64,000 nt of DNA, taken from NCBI RefSeq assembly GCF_001297065.1, contig NZ_LHOX01000017.1, positions 1-64,000 on the forward strand, given 5' to 3'. A program made the position numbers and the translations under genes. The DNA comes from Enterococcus sp. RIT-PI-f. Its GTDB lineage: Bacteria > Bacillota > Bacilli > Lactobacillales > Enterococcaceae. Below the pieces are notes generated by a model. The model made no database searches. It was given only the letters and a program-made list of their open reading frames with translations, and had not been told where the DNA came from. This document shows, one piece after another, positions 26,701-35,220 of the stretch. The stretch's first letter is position 1, and every line of letters begins with the position of its first letter.

Positions 26701-27075
26701 AAAATCCTCATAAACCTTCTTAGCATCTATCAAAGTATTTCTATATGGATATTGCGTAAAGAATAGATTGTTATTTAAAATCCAAACATCGAATAATATC
26801 CCCGTCACACGTTCCGATAAGACAAATTCTTCATATTGCATCCAGTAATAGTTATCTGTAGTAACGTCACGAGATAACTCCATAGCTTTGGATTCTCCAA
26901 ATAATTTTGAAGCTGTTCCAATCGGATAGAACTCACTCTTTTGAAAAAATCTCCTACCCTTATCTGGAATGTCATTTTCGTCAAATCCTTTATAGACAAT
27001 CAATTGTGGTCTACCATTTTTCTTAAGCCATATGTCATTTATTCTGCTCTGAATCTGCTTCATCATGAAAGTCAT
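23749..27075 (-). CDS. RecQ-like superfamily 2 helicase, large, with unassigned flanking domains
   Basis: A 1108-residue protein. An N-terminal region of about 310 residues is unassigned. The SF2 helicase core follows: Walker A SSTGSGKSIMFQ (about 337), the DEAH box IIDEAHIVTTWGKSFR (about 443), TFTATAIYGG, and the C-terminal lobe AFGMGIDIPDITNVYHF with QEVGRVARD (about 647). The aromatic-rich post-DEAH segment and GMGID block are RecQ-like. About 440 C-terminal residues are unassigned. I chose the ATG at 27075, preceded by AAGGGTGG; it overlaps the sigma-factor gene by 41 nt. Ordinary RecQ is about 600 residues, so this is a specialised accessory helicase, plausibly for defence or element maintenance (inference). 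Confidence 0.85.
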   Translation of the reverse strand: MTFMMKQIQSRINDIWLKKNGRPQLIVYKGFDENDIPDKGRRFFQKSEFYPIGTASKLFGESKAMELSRDVTTDNYYWMQYEEFVLSERVTGILFDVWILNNNLFFTQYPYRNTLIDAKKVYEDFFLKSDDVILDNEKELYNAVIEVYGDINFSKESTSYYITYQEVDIPKDRIIPLFLAEETESTINISESNPISDFTVELSDDETQFLDLTMKLLKGLPVKSIEIILTSDSNSLSNDYLNRLKILQDVIATQATFYFTNKSIKRKNVPNETMYLEILEQYWGFSTFKALEMYESIEKRNRKTIKISQAQIIDDIVQQATSAINGQDYQDIYITSSTGSGKSIMFQIPALYLQRIFPERKPLTLIISPLIGLMNDQVDSMVKKGISNAARVHSNTAPYEREKIIQGIADGKIDLLYLSPETLQARSDIKMLIGNRQLGLVIIDEAHIVTTWGKSFRADYWYLGIYLSKMRKQYKFPIVTFTATAIYGGKEDMYMDTRDSLNMERPISYFGKVKRDDIIMCIDSEGKTYERAGKDYYNAKHILALEHLQKAHKQKQKSLIYFPTIRFLKSFREYVERQAPEIFELMGIYYGPMDKEEKDEVLNSFKSGELQYVLATKAFGMGIDIPDITNVYHFAPTGNVVDYIQEVGRVARDNELVPQGYAWLDFLGNDFAEVNKLQGMGAIRKEQIIEVMRKVVSIYKAKGYNRNLIVNADDFRHIFGNIEKDDSSNLDNKIKTVMLMIEKDFSSPRKIGYSPFVARPRSLFGLDSLFVSEKFEEILLKSRLKSFFTKIGDLEKSGYKAIYEVDLAGIWEKDFKQMSFPQFKYSLFTPEECGRLKYGSIFKEFIFASGVTVPNVTNSEYSGITTQYNKILDVFEKFCREKKRLNEYFSIKELGKYLKDKLRLTDIFKGRALAQVLVNAAFDFEKIKNYKFIRDRKGKEGELAYIFNNQVDTFIDSVKQYVKIFYLDASNVLNDSESRTVYYHRNRGNTKIDEAMMALGIGQSLEVLNFEVISGYNPQIYIRINSIYQLEKAIQQGNKYRNFLLEEVYFRHKISVEMLAYLYTYKASGVKKSERIKNYTEFFWDKIEDYFMGIIPPEVEAAVYSKIE

Positions 27076-28198
27076 AGTTACCACCCTTTGTGTAATAAAA
27101 ATCACTTAAGATTTTTTTGTATTTTGGTCCTTTAAGTTTCCCTAAGGCTTTGGCTTCAATCTGTCTAATTCTTTCACGGGTCACACCATATACTTGCCCC
27201 ACTTCTTCAAGTGTTTTCGATTTGCCATTTTCGAAGCCAAACCTTAGTCGGAGGATGCATTCTTCCTTGTCGGTTAATGTATCAAATATTTTTTCAAACT
27301 CTTCTCGAAGAAAAAGTAAGTCCAATTTTTTATCGATATCACCTTCTTGATCTGGTACCATTTCTCCAATCGTTGTTTCCCCATCAACTCCTAATGGTGT
27401 ATCAATACTAACGGAATGTTGAAATGTATTACGGACTTTAATCGCCTCATAATACATTTTTACATCTATTTCAAGTTCTTGACAAATCCACTTTATCCTC
27501 ACTTCACCAAAATTTTGTACTGATTCTTTTTCTTTTCTGATAATCTTTCTGATTTTTTCACCAAAATGAATCGGAATTCTCACAGTTGTACTAGTATCCA
27601 TTATTCCTCGCAAAATTACCTGTTGAATCCAAATTATTGCATAGGTTGAAAATTGTGTGTCCTTACTAGAATTAAACTTTTTAGCAGCTTTCATTAATCC
27701 AATATATCCCCACTGTTTTAAATCTTCTTCTTGAATTGATGAATTTAAGTATCCAGTGAACCTTCGAACAGTTTTCTCAACTAACCCCCTATTCGCCTCT
27801 ACAAGAAAACTCAACGCATTTGAGTTTCTCTTCATCTGATAATCTGAGAGGTAATCTCTATTGTACTCAAAGGTGGGGGACAATATTTGAGTCTCCAGTT
27901 TCTTTTTAAAGACATCAGAATTTAACTTATCTGATAATGTTTCTTCCTCATCGTCGAACATCGAAAAATCAAGAGATGTAGTTTGCTCTGGTTCAGATGC
28001 ACTACCAGACACTTCTTCCTTGTAATCATCTGTAATTATTACTGAATTTTCATACTTAAGTTCCTCCAAAAATGCCAGACTGTCGTTTTCCAAGTCTTCC
28101 GTTGTAATGGTCTTAATTTTTATCGTCTTACCTGGAAAGCGTTGCTCAAGTTGCCGCTTTAGTTTTTGCTCCAAATCTTGCCTAGTTTTAGGTTCCAT
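27035..28198 (-). CDS. Sigma-70-family factor encoded in an accessory island
   Basis: A 387-residue protein. An acidic N-terminal 110 residues of unknown kind precede sigma region 2 (about 128-205: LVEANRGLVEKTVRRF, LKQWGYIGLMKAAKKF, FSTYAIIWIQQ), a region 3-like stretch, and region 4 (about 310-370: LRLRFGFENGKSKTLEEVGQVYGVTRERIRQIE). It is much closer to primary (RpoD/SigB-type) factors than to ECF sigmas. The ATG at 28198 has GAGGTGA 6 nt before it. Its 3' end overlaps the helicase gene, so both are made together. It may direct transcription of element or defence genes, or recruit the helicase to transcription complexes (inference). It is not the housekeeping RpoD, judging from its neighbours and its divergent N-terminus. 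Confidence 0.88.
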   Translation of the reverse strand: MEPKTRQDLEQKLKRQLEQRFPGKTIKIKTITTEDLENDSLAFLEELKYENSVIITDDYKEEVSGSASEPEQTTSLDFSMFDDEEETLSDKLNSDVFKKKLETQILSPTFEYNRDYLSDYQMKRNSNALSFLVEANRGLVEKTVRRFTGYLNSSIQEEDLKQWGYIGLMKAAKKFNSSKDTQFSTYAIIWIQQVILRGIMDTSTTVRIPIHFGEKIRKIIRKEKESVQNFGEVRIKWICQELEIDVKMYYEAIKVRNTFQHSVSIDTPLGVDGETTIGEMVPDQEGDIDKKLDLLFLREEFEKIFDTLTDKEECILRLRFGFENGKSKTLEEVGQVYGVTRERIRQIEAKALGKLKGPKYKKILSDFYYTKGGNYDFHDEADSEQNK

Positions 28199-28204
28199 TG
28201 TCAC

Positions 28205-28630
28205 TCACCTCACTTTATAGCATCCGCTTACATTCCCACTTTAATTAATAAGAGTTCTGATATTTTCATAAGCAGAATATCCAAATACGTTCCTCATGGA
28301 ATCGCGCGTCCATTTATACTAGCAATAAAAAATCTAGCGCTAATTTTCAGCTTTCTGATTCCCCTTCATAGCAACAACTCTACACATCATAGACTTATTA
28401 TCTTTATTTGACCTTTCATAACCAATAATCATTTGTTCTACACAAGTCTAGCTTCAATTGCAAGACTACTTAAATTATATACTTAAAGAAGCTTTAAGGA
28501 AAGGCTAGCCGGAAGTGTCAATTATTTTGTGCAAATAAATATAGTAGATAATAACTTTAAGTTAGCTTTACTTTCAGAGCGTTTACTCACTGAAATATTT
28601 CTATGTGACATCAATCATCCAATTATTTTG
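28205..28630. other. AT-rich intergenic region
   Basis: About 425 nt between the hypothetical gene at 28631 and the sigma-factor gene. It presumably holds the sigma-helicase promoter on the minus strand. No convincing gene, repeat or hairpin was seen. Confidence 0.5.
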
Positions 28631-28882
28631 TTATCCTAAAACTATATGATACTGATAAATTTGAGTTGCTTTTGTTGCTAAATTTAAATATTCAACATTA
28701 AAATATGCTGCAACTTCGCCATTCGAATAGTAATTCATTACTAAATTATACTTTTTAGAATAAACTAAATTCTTTTGAATTGACTTTAATTCGCCATCCT
28801 TTACATAACTTTGAATGCCACTTGTATCAACAAATTTTTCCGTTACTAATGTTTTTTCATGTGTTACTGCGCAAATTGCCAT
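28631..28882 (-). CDS. Hypothetical protein, 83 residues
   Basis: Starts MAICAVTHEKTLVTEKF; mostly beta-like pattern, no membrane segment, ends YQYHIVLG. GAGGAG lies 9 nt before the ATG, and the gene follows the broken gene at 28904-29278 by 21 nt, so the two were probably one operon. Not recognised. Confidence 0.55.
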   Translation of the reverse strand: MAICAVTHEKTLVTEKFVDTSGIQSYVKDGELKSIQKNLVYSKKYNLVMNYYSNGEVAAYFNVEYLNLATKATQIYQYHIVLG

Positions 28883-28903
28883 TTGGCTTCACTCCTCAGT
28901 TAG

Positions 28904-29278
28904 TTATTTTTGCGAAGGCAACCCTATCCACACGACAATCACTTTTTTCCAGTCATATTTATTTACCCTTGATGCCACCATTTGACTTATTATGGATGGG
29001 TCTGGTTCAATATCGCGAGAAAATATCTCGTCATAAATGAGGTCAAATTCTTTTTCTATCAAATCTTCTTCAGCACCAGACTTAAAATATATACGCTCGC
29101 TATTTTTCCAAATATGATCAATTTCAGCTTTTCCAAAAGAACCTGCCCATCAACCGTAGGTATCATCCGCTACAATCTCTGCATTAATCATGGTAAGTAT
29201 CTTCAAATCAGGATTCTCTTTAATCAGATCAAGTAAGGATCGGACATTTCCCTTTTGAATTTTAATCTCTGCTCTCAT
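28904..29278 (-). pseudogene. Hypothetical gene interrupted by an in-frame TGA
   Basis: A 124-codon frame starting MRAEIKIQKGNVRSLLDL and ending IGLPSQK is broken once by TGA at about codon 46, between ADDTYG and WAGSFGK (near 29141). Sequence on both sides stays protein-like and in the same frame, so this looks like a recent nonsense mutation (or, less likely, read-through). Family not recognised. Confidence 0.6.
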
Positions 29279-29649
29279 ATTATTCCTCTTTTCTTAGTTG
29301 GTTATTTTGGTGGATAGCTTACTGACAATTTGAGTTATTTCATCTATGATTGATCCGTGTGTTCAATATTATCTTTCAACATTGTTATGGCTTCTGTTAT
29401 CAATTTTTCAATCCTTTAAATGATTATTTTAGTGGATTTTCCATTCGAAACATTACTTAGATACAAATAATAGCATTCTATTTACATCTTTTTTAATCAG
29501 CTTAACTATTTTGTTAAGTCGACAAATTATATTTTAATTGGTAAGCTATTTTTAATCAAATTTTAAGGTGGCAAAATATATGTTACTTTCTTTAATTAGT
29601 TTATTTTCTTGGGGGTCATCCGTTATTAGATTACAAAATCTAAGTGGTT

Positions 29650-29688
29650 CAACCTGAAATTGTTGGCACTTTTTTCAATTTCAGGTTG
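29650..29688 (+). promoter_or_regulatory. Perfect 13-bp hairpin just upstream of a small membrane protein gene
   Basis: CAACCTGAAATTG and its exact complement with a 13-nt loop, ending 22 nt before the TTG start. No T run follows, so a post-transcriptional control element or protein-binding operator is more likely than a terminator. Confidence 0.5.
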
Positions 29689-29709
29689 TATTTGAAAAGG
29701 AGTATTATT

Positions 29710-29919
29710 TTGACTAATAAACAGTGGTTTAAGATAAGGAAATGGAAGAAAATTGAAATATATATTTGTCTTTTAGTTGTATTACCTATGGTGTACGGGT
29801 TATGGTTCAATATAGTTTTTCTTGTTCAATATATGACTTTTTTATTTTGTATTGCTGTTTTAACAGCAATATATGAATTAGGCAAAATCATATTTGAAAA
29901 AATCAAAAAAGATAATTAG
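29710..29919 (+). CDS. Small two-helix membrane protein
   Basis: A 69-residue protein from a TTG start with AAAGGAG 8-9 nt upstream; no in-frame ATG lies near the ribosome site. A very basic N-terminus (IRKWKKIE) is followed by two hydrophobic helices (about 15-35 and 38-58) and a Lys-rich tail. It stands alone between a hairpin leader and its own terminator, on the opposite strand to most island genes. The function is unknown; small toxins and immunity proteins can look like this. Confidence 0.6.
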   Translation: MTNKQWFKIRKWKKIEIYICLLVVLPMVYGLWFNIVFLVQYMTFLFCIAVLTAIYELGKIIFEKIKKDN

Positions 29920-29920
29920 T

Positions 29921-29957
29921 AATGTTCACTCTATAATCTATAGGTTGAACATTTTTT
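29921..29957 (+). terminator. Terminator after the small membrane protein gene
   Basis: Inverted repeat AATGTTCA / TGAACATT followed by six T residues in total, directly after the stop codon. Confidence 0.75.
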
Positions 29958-30046
29958 AATCTGTAGATTGTATAATGTTTATCCACACTTGCATCCAACT
30001 AGTATAATAACTCCTTTCATCGTGTTTCCCCATTCATTTATTTCTG

Positions 30047-30229
30047 TCGTCACTAGAACTTATTTCCGCCATGTTGTTAGAAGCTGGAGCAAAACCAAAA
30101 GCTGTACAAGATTGCTTAGGCCATTCTAGAATTGCAACTACTATGGACAAATATGTTCACGTTACAAAGAAGATGAAAAACGAAACAGTTGATCTGTTTA
30201 CAGAATCTCTCAAAAGACAGTCAAAATAA
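30047..30229 (+). pseudogene. 3' end of a phage/ICE tyrosine integrase
   Basis: The frame reads MLLEAGAKPKAVQDCLGHS, then TTMDKYVHVT and ends SLKRQSK. It contains the conserved LGH block and the Tyr-containing DKYVHVT block of tyrosine recombinases (box II: H near LGH, catalytic Tyr). The start and about 85% of the protein are missing. It lies next to the 3' end of lepA, where the accessory island meets the core chromosome, so it marks an old integration site. Confidence 0.85.
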
Positions 30230-30277
30230 AAAAATTGCCTACGAGTGAAAGTCACCGTAGGCAAATCGTAGGCAAAT
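30230..30277. repeat. Inverted plus tandem repeats at the island boundary
   Basis: TTGCCTACG (30235-30243) pairs with CGTAGGCAA (30256-30264) to form a hairpin after the integrase stop. An 11-bp unit CGTAGGCAAAT then occurs twice in tandem (30256-30266 and 30267-30277). This can serve as the integrase terminator and may include integrase arm-binding or attachment sites (inference). Confidence 0.65.
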
Positions 30278-30325
30278 CTATTATTTTCAACCATTTTTAA
30301 GCTGCTGTTTTCAAACAAACCCTTG

Positions 30326-32161
30326 CTACTTCTTCGGTTCATCCTCATCCATTTTCAGAACAGCCATGAAGGCCTCCTGAGGTACTTCAACAGAACCAAT
30401 TTGTTTCATCCGTTTCTTACCTTCTTTTTGTTTCTCTAACAACTTGCGTTTACGAGAAACATCGCCGCCGTAACATTTTGCCAAGACGTTTTTGCGCAAG
30501 GCTTTGATGTCAGATCGAGCCACGATTTTTTGGCCGATTGCTGCTTGGATCGGCACTTCAAATTGTTGCCGTGGAATGATTTTTTTCAGTTTTTCAACGA
30601 TGGCTTTGCCGCGTTCATAGGCAAAATCGCGATGGACGATGAAGCTTAGCGCATCGACTTTCTCTGCATTCAACATAATATCCATCTTGACCAATTTGCT
30701 GACGCGATAACCATTCATTTCATAGTCAAGTGAAGCATAGCCTTTGGTGCTGGATTTCAATTTATCAAAGAAATCAAACACGATTTCTGACAACGGAATA
30801 TTGTAGACCACGTTCACGCGATAATCATCTAGATAATCCATCGTGACAAAGTCGCCCCGCTTGCGTTGTGACAGCTCCATGACCGCGCCAACATACTCGT
30901 TGGGTACCATGATCTGTGCTTTGACGAATGGTTCTTCGACGTTGTCCACTGTGCCTGCTTCAGGAAAGTCTGCTGGGTTATCCACTGTCACAACAGAACC
31001 ATCGGTTTTGTTGACATGATAGATTACAGAAGGTGCTGTTGTGATCAATTCGAGATTGAATTCCCGTTCCAATCGTTCTTGCACGACATCCATGTGTAAG
31101 AGACCGAGGAAGCCGCATCGGAAACCAAAGCCTAATGCTTGCGAGGTTTCTGGTTCGAATTGTAGCGCAGCATCATTCAATTGCAATTTTTCCAACGCTT
31201 CTCGTAAATCATTGTACCGAGAAGTATCGATTGGGTAAAGACCGCAATACACCATCGGATTCATTTGACGATAGCCTTCTAATGCTTCTTCTGCCGGATT
31301 GTTGGCCAAAGTGACTGTGTCCCCGACTTGCGTATCTTTGACCGTTTTGATCGCTGCAGTGATATAACCTACATCGCCAACCATCAAGGCCTCTCGTTGA
31401 ATCGCTTTTGGTGAGAAGACTCCTACTTCTGTCACATCGAAGGTTTTGCCGTTGCTCATCATTTGGATCTTGTCACCAGGTTTGACCATGCCTTCCATGA
31501 TACGGACGTTCAAGACCACCCCGCGATAAGAGTCATAGATGGAATCAAAGATCAAGGCTTTCAGTGGCGCATCGATAGCGCCAACTGGTGCAGGAACATA
31601 CTCGACGATCTGCTCCAAAATCTCCTCGATCCCGATCCCCGCTTTGGCGCTGGCCAATACGGCTTCGCTGGCATCGATACCGATCACATCTTCGATCTCT
31701 GAGCGAACACGTTCAGGATCAGCTGCCGGCAAATCGATTTTGTTGATAACCGGCAAGATCTCTAAATCATTGTCTAATGCCAAGTAGACATTCGCCAATG
31801 TTTGTGCTTCGATCCCTTGTGCCGCATCGACGACAAGCACTGCCCCTTCACATGCCGCCAAACTGCGGGATACTTCATAGGTAAAATCGACGTGTCCCGG
31901 TGTGTCGATCAAATGGAAGATATAGGTTTCGCCATCTTTGGCTGTATAGTTCAATTCAACTGCATTTAACTTGATCGTGATGCCGCGTTCTCTTTCAAGA
32001 TCCATGGAATCAAGCAATTGATGTTGCATTTCACGTGAACTGACAGTATGGGTTTGTTCTAAGATACGGTCGGCTAATGTCGATTTCCCATGGTCGATAT
32101 GGGCGATGATGGAGAAATTACGTATTTTCTCCTGTCGTTTTTTCATTTCTTCTATGTTCAT
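30326..32161 (-). CDS. lepA: Elongation factor 4 (LepA)
   Basis: A 611-residue translational GTPase. The G1 loop AHIDHGKST lies near residue 18. DTPGHVDF and NKIDLP follow, and the C-terminal LepA-specific domain ends in EPKK. LepA back-translocates or remodels ribosomes and supports translation under ionic and cold stress. I chose the ATG at 32161 ([10 protein letters not shown]), which has AGGAA upstream, over an upstream in-frame ATG 15 nt away. It is the first core gene to the right of the accessory island, and an integrase remnant abuts its 3' end. Confidence 0.97.
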   Translation of the reverse strand: MNIEEMKKRQEKIRNFSIIAHIDHGKSTLADRILEQTHTVSSREMQHQLLDSMDLERERGITIKLNAVELNYTAKDGETYIFHLIDTPGHVDFTYEVSRSLAACEGAVLVVDAAQGIEAQTLANVYLALDNDLEILPVINKIDLPAADPERVRSEIEDVIGIDASEAVLASAKAGIGIEEILEQIVEYVPAPVGAIDAPLKALIFDSIYDSYRGVVLNVRIMEGMVKPGDKIQMMSNGKTFDVTEVGVFSPKAIQREALMVGDVGYITAAIKTVKDTQVGDTVTLANNPAEEALEGYRQMNPMVYCGLYPIDTSRYNDLREALEKLQLNDAALQFEPETSQALGFGFRCGFLGLLHMDVVQERLEREFNLELITTAPSVIYHVNKTDGSVVTVDNPADFPEAGTVDNVEEPFVKAQIMVPNEYVGAVMELSQRKRGDFVTMDYLDDYRVNVVYNIPLSEIVFDFFDKLKSSTKGYASLDYEMNGYRVSKLVKMDIMLNAEKVDALSFIVHRDFAYERGKAIVEKLKKIIPRQQFEVPIQAAIGQKIVARSDIKALRKNVLAKCYGGDVSRKRKLLEKQKEGKKRMKQIGSVEVPQEAFMAVLKMDEDEPKK

Positions 32162-32266
32162 GGATACGTTCCTCATTTCTTTTAGTCAGCTTTTCTATTA
32201 TACCAACGAAATGATAATAGTGAAAGTCTTTTTCTTGACCGTTAATCAAACATATTTCCTCAGCTT

Positions 32267-32276
32267 TTGCTATACT
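32267..32276 (+). promoter_or_regulatory. Extended -10 promoter for the GNAT gene group
   Basis: TTTGCTATACT gives a consensus TGn extension before TATACT, 31 nt upstream of the ATG. No good -35 is at 17 nt, as expected for an extended -10 promoter. Confidence 0.6.
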
Positions 32277-32307
32277 AGAGCTAGTAAAAATAAATGGAGT
32301 TGACACA

Positions 32308-33522
32308 ATGGATAATACCTTTCATGAAAAATTTCATATTCGTCCGGTCGAAGAGCAAGATGTCGATCAATTTAACGAATTACTTAGCTATGTTTTTCAA
32401 ATCACAGAATCAGATATTGAAGAAAGCGGCTATGAAAACAAAAGAGAAATGATCAAATCAAAACGCCCAATCTTAGAACTGTCCAAAGTATTCGGCTGGT
32501 TCAATGAAGATCAGTTGATTTCACAGATTGCGGTGTACCCTTGTGAAGTGAATATTCATGGCACATTGATGAAAATGGGCGGCGTGACCGGTGTCGGCAC
32601 CTATCCTGAATATGCCGGCCATGGCTTGATGAAGGATCTCATCAAGCTGGCATTGGAGACGATGCGTGCGGACAAGCAATGGATCTCTTATTTATACCCT
32701 TACAATGTTCCTTACTATCGTCGTAAAGGCTGGGAGATCATGTCTGATAAATTGTCCTTTAAAATTCGCGATACCCAATTGCCCAAAACCAAAGAGGTTC
32801 CTGGCATCGTAGAGCGGAAGGATGTGGATGATCCCGATGTTTATACGGTCTACAATCAGTTCTCACGGGCCAATCACGGAGCATTACAGCGAACTGATTT
32901 CCACTGGGAAGAATACTGGCGCTACGAAAACGAAGAACAGCGGACTGCAGCGATTTATTATAACGAAAGCGGCCATCCGACTGGTGTCCTCTTTTATTGG
33001 GTGGCAGAAGAAGTCTTTCACGTTAGAGAAATGTTTTATCTGAACCAAGAAGCCCGTAATGGTTTATGGAATTTCATCACTGCCCACTTTTCGATGGTTT
33101 ATTGGGTCAAAGGTGAGATTTATACCAATCAACCGTTATCTTTTTATTTAGAAGACAGCCAGATCAAAGAAACGATCGAGCCTTATTATATGGCAAGGAT
33201 CGTTGATGTAACGGAATTTTTGAAACATTTCCCTTTCAAAGCCTTTAACGGTGCCTTTCACTTTGTCGTTTCTGATCCAGTTGCAAAATGGAACAACGGG
33301 ATCTTTGGGATCAATGCTCAACAGGGTGAGATCACTGTATCTAATGAAGCCGTCGGCAAAGCCGTCCAATTGGATATCCAGACATTGACTTGTTTGCTGA
33401 TGAATTATCGACGTCCTGCTTATTTGGAACGTGTTGAACGTTTACGGACGGACAAAGAGACATTGACTTTACTAGAATCAATCATCCCTGATATGGAAGC
33501 CTATTTCAGCGACTATTTTTGA
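32308..33522 (+). CDS. Eis-like GNAT N-acetyltransferase
   Basis: A 404-residue protein. The GNAT domain spans about 8-150, with the acetyl-CoA-binding segment GGVTGVGTYPEYAGHGLM (about 92-109) and YLYPYNVPYYRRKGWE. A second GNAT-like domain and a sterol-carrier-like C-terminal domain (about 295-400) follow, as in Eis/Eis-like hexameric acetyltransferases. Relatives acetylate aminoglycosides, lysines or polyamines; the substrate here is unknown. It is divergent from lepA, with its own promoter. GGAG precedes ATG. Confidence 0.88.
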   Translation: MDNTFHEKFHIRPVEEQDVDQFNELLSYVFQITESDIEESGYENKREMIKSKRPILELSKVFGWFNEDQLISQIAVYPCEVNIHGTLMKMGGVTGVGTYPEYAGHGLMKDLIKLALETMRADKQWISYLYPYNVPYYRRKGWEIMSDKLSFKIRDTQLPKTKEVPGIVERKDVDDPDVYTVYNQFSRANHGALQRTDFHWEEYWRYENEEQRTAAIYYNESGHPTGVLFYWVAEEVFHVREMFYLNQEARNGLWNFITAHFSMVYWVKGEIYTNQPLSFYLEDSQIKETIEPYYMARIVDVTEFLKHFPFKAFNGAFHFVVSDPVAKWNNGIFGINAQQGEITVSNEAVGKAVQLDIQTLTCLLMNYRRPAYLERVERLRTDKETLTLLESIIPDMEAYFSDYF

Positions 33523-33571
33523 GGAGAATTGACAAATCACATAATAACGAAAACGGTGAGGAGTTTTTTAT

Positions 33572-34057
33572 ATGAACATTTATTTTGCAGCCCCCTTGTT
33601 TGCGGCAAGTGACTTGCAGTACAACGCGGCATTGGTAAAAAAGATTCGTCAGCAATATCCAGATATCACCCTTTATTTGCCTCAAGAAAATGCGGCGATC
33701 AATGACAAAAGCGCCTATGCCGACAGCACCATGATCGCACTGGCTGATACTGAAAAAGTTTTGACTAGTGATTTGATGATTGCATGCTTAGATGGACTGA
33801 CCATTGATGCTGGTGTGGCCTCCGAAATTGGTGTGGCCTATGCCAAAGGCATCCCTGTGATTGGGCTATATACGGATAGCCGTCAACAAGGCGCGGACAA
33901 TCAGCAAAAACTGACGGCTTTGCAAACTGTTGCCGAAAATCAGTTCCACTATGTCAATTTGTATACAGTTGGACTAATCAAATTAAATGGCGAGATTTTT
34001 TCTTCGGAAGCGGCTTTACTCGAGGGATTAGCAGCCTTCTTAAAGGAGGATAACTAA
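33572..34057 (+). CDS. Nucleoside 2-deoxyribosyltransferase
   Basis: A 161-residue enzyme that exchanges bases on 2'-deoxyribonucleosides in nucleoside salvage. Visible are the N-terminal IYFAAPLF strand and the catalytic block IDAGVASEIGVAYAKG (Glu nucleophile in SEIGVA, near residue 88), typical of lactobacillal Ndt. The downstream membrane-protein gene starts 1 nt after its stop, so the two are co-transcribed; GGTGAGGAG is the ribosome site. Confidence 0.92.
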   Translation: MNIYFAAPLFAASDLQYNAALVKKIRQQYPDITLYLPQENAAINDKSAYADSTMIALADTEKVLTSDLMIACLDGLTIDAGVASEIGVAYAKGIPVIGLYTDSRQQGADNQQKLTALQTVAENQFHYVNLYTVGLIKLNGEIFSSEAALLEGLAAFLKEDN

Positions 34058-34729
34058 ATGAGTGGACATTATCACCGCATCCAACGGGTGTTTACGGTCT
34101 TTGGCTTCTTGGTGTTGGCTTTTTCAATTTGGGAGTTTTTCCAGGGTGTCTATCCGCAAAGTCAAGGGCTGATGTTTATCGCGCAAGCGATCCTTGGTAT
34201 TCTCTTGATCTTTGTCCCAGAATACAGCAAGAAATTGCTCAAGGTACAGTTGCCAAATGCCACAGTCTACTTCTATTGGTTTTTCTTACTGATTTCCGTT
34301 TTTATGGGGACGATCCTTCATTTGATCGAGATCGTGTCTTTCTGGGACAAAATACTCCATGCCGTTAGTCCAATGGTCTTGACAGCAGTGGGCTACGGAC
34401 TGATTTGTATGCTCCTTAAAAACACCCCCGTCAAACAGGTATCACCGTGGCTCTTCTTACTGATGGGCTTTGCCTTTGCTGGCTTGTGTGGTATTTTTTG
34501 GGAATTCTGGGAATTCATGTGTGATTCGATCGGTGGCATGAACTTGCAGCGGTATGCGACATTAGAAGGTACACCTTTTATCGGTCGCGACGCACTGATG
34601 GATACAATGGGTGATTTGTTCACCAATACGATTGGGGCTGCTTTGATGGGTGTGATCGCCTATGTACAAGGTCGCGGCAACCCCGATTATTTTGAAAGTT
34701 ATCGTATTCAAAAAATCAACCACAAATAG
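34058..34729 (+). CDS. DUF2238/YjdF-like integral membrane protein
   Basis: A 223-residue protein with about six membrane segments (12-30, 36-54, 72-92, 98-120, 131-152, 188-206) and a conserved-looking DALMDTMGDLFTNTIGA segment near 180. This matches DUF2238/YjdF-type membrane proteins of unknown function. AAAGGAGG lies just before its ATG inside the end of the deoxyribosyltransferase gene. Whether it transports nucleosides is only suggested by the neighbour. Confidence 0.75.
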   Translation: MSGHYHRIQRVFTVFGFLVLAFSIWEFFQGVYPQSQGLMFIAQAILGILLIFVPEYSKKLLKVQLPNATVYFYWFFLLISVFMGTILHLIEIVSFWDKILHAVSPMVLTAVGYGLICMLLKNTPVKQVSPWLFLLMGFAFAGLCGIFWEFWEFMCDSIGGMNLQRYATLEGTPFIGRDALMDTMGDLFTNTIGAALMGVIAYVQGRGNPDYFESYRIQKINHK

Positions 34730-34731
34730 AG

Positions 34732-34779
34732 ATACACATGCTCTATTCTCTTTGGGAGAATGAAGCATGTGTATTTTGT
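34732..34779 (+). terminator. Terminator after the deoxyribosyltransferase-membrane protein pair
   Basis: ATACACATGCT / AGCATGTGTAT outer stem with an inner ATTCTC/GAGAAT stem, then TTTTGTT. Confidence 0.88.
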
Positions 34780-34976
34780 TATCTGGAAATTGTTAGATAA
34801 ATCTTAAAGAATTGACGGCTGCATGCGTCAAATTTGTTGAATGAAATCGTTTTGACATCAATAGATTAACTAGATTTGCGTATTTCCAGTTTTTTAAAAG
34901 TTTTTTGTTTCACGAATTGGAATCACTCTGTTATACTAATTATAATAAGAAAAAATTTGTTTGTAAGGAGAAGCCT

Positions 34977-35162
34977 ATGGTTTTGACTGTATTTTTTATT
35001 CTGTGCTGTTTGATATTCTCTTCCATTACCTTTGCTTTTTCTCAAGATGCCAACAAATTTGTCCAACCGATGTCGATCAAAATTATCTTTATTGCTTCAG
35101 CAATTATTGCGGTATGGACAATGTTGTTTTCTGTCGTGGCATTGGTGGCTTGGATCGTTTAA
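34977..35162 (+). CDS. Small two-helix membrane protein
   Basis: A 61-residue protein with two hydrophobic segments (about 3-20 and 34-59) joined by a polar loop. GTAAGGAGAA lies 6 nt before the ATG at 34977, and a TATACT/TATAAT box lies about 40 nt upstream. It stands alone before a bidirectional terminator facing lepB. Not recognised. Confidence 0.65.
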   Translation: MVLTVFFILCCLIFSSITFAFSQDANKFVQPMSIKIIFIASAIIAVWTMLFSVVALVAWIV

Positions 35163-35219
35163 AAAAGCATTCTTGCATGTTTCGAGGTGGACTCGATCCT
35201 GGTGCAAGAATACTTTTTT
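35163..35219. terminator. Bidirectional terminator between convergent genes
   Basis: GCATTCTTGCA / TGCAAGAATAC arms with an inner CGAG...CTCG pairing, flanked by A6 on one side and T7 on the other. It lies between the small membrane protein gene and lepB, which converge. Confidence 0.88.
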
Positions 35220-35220
35220 A

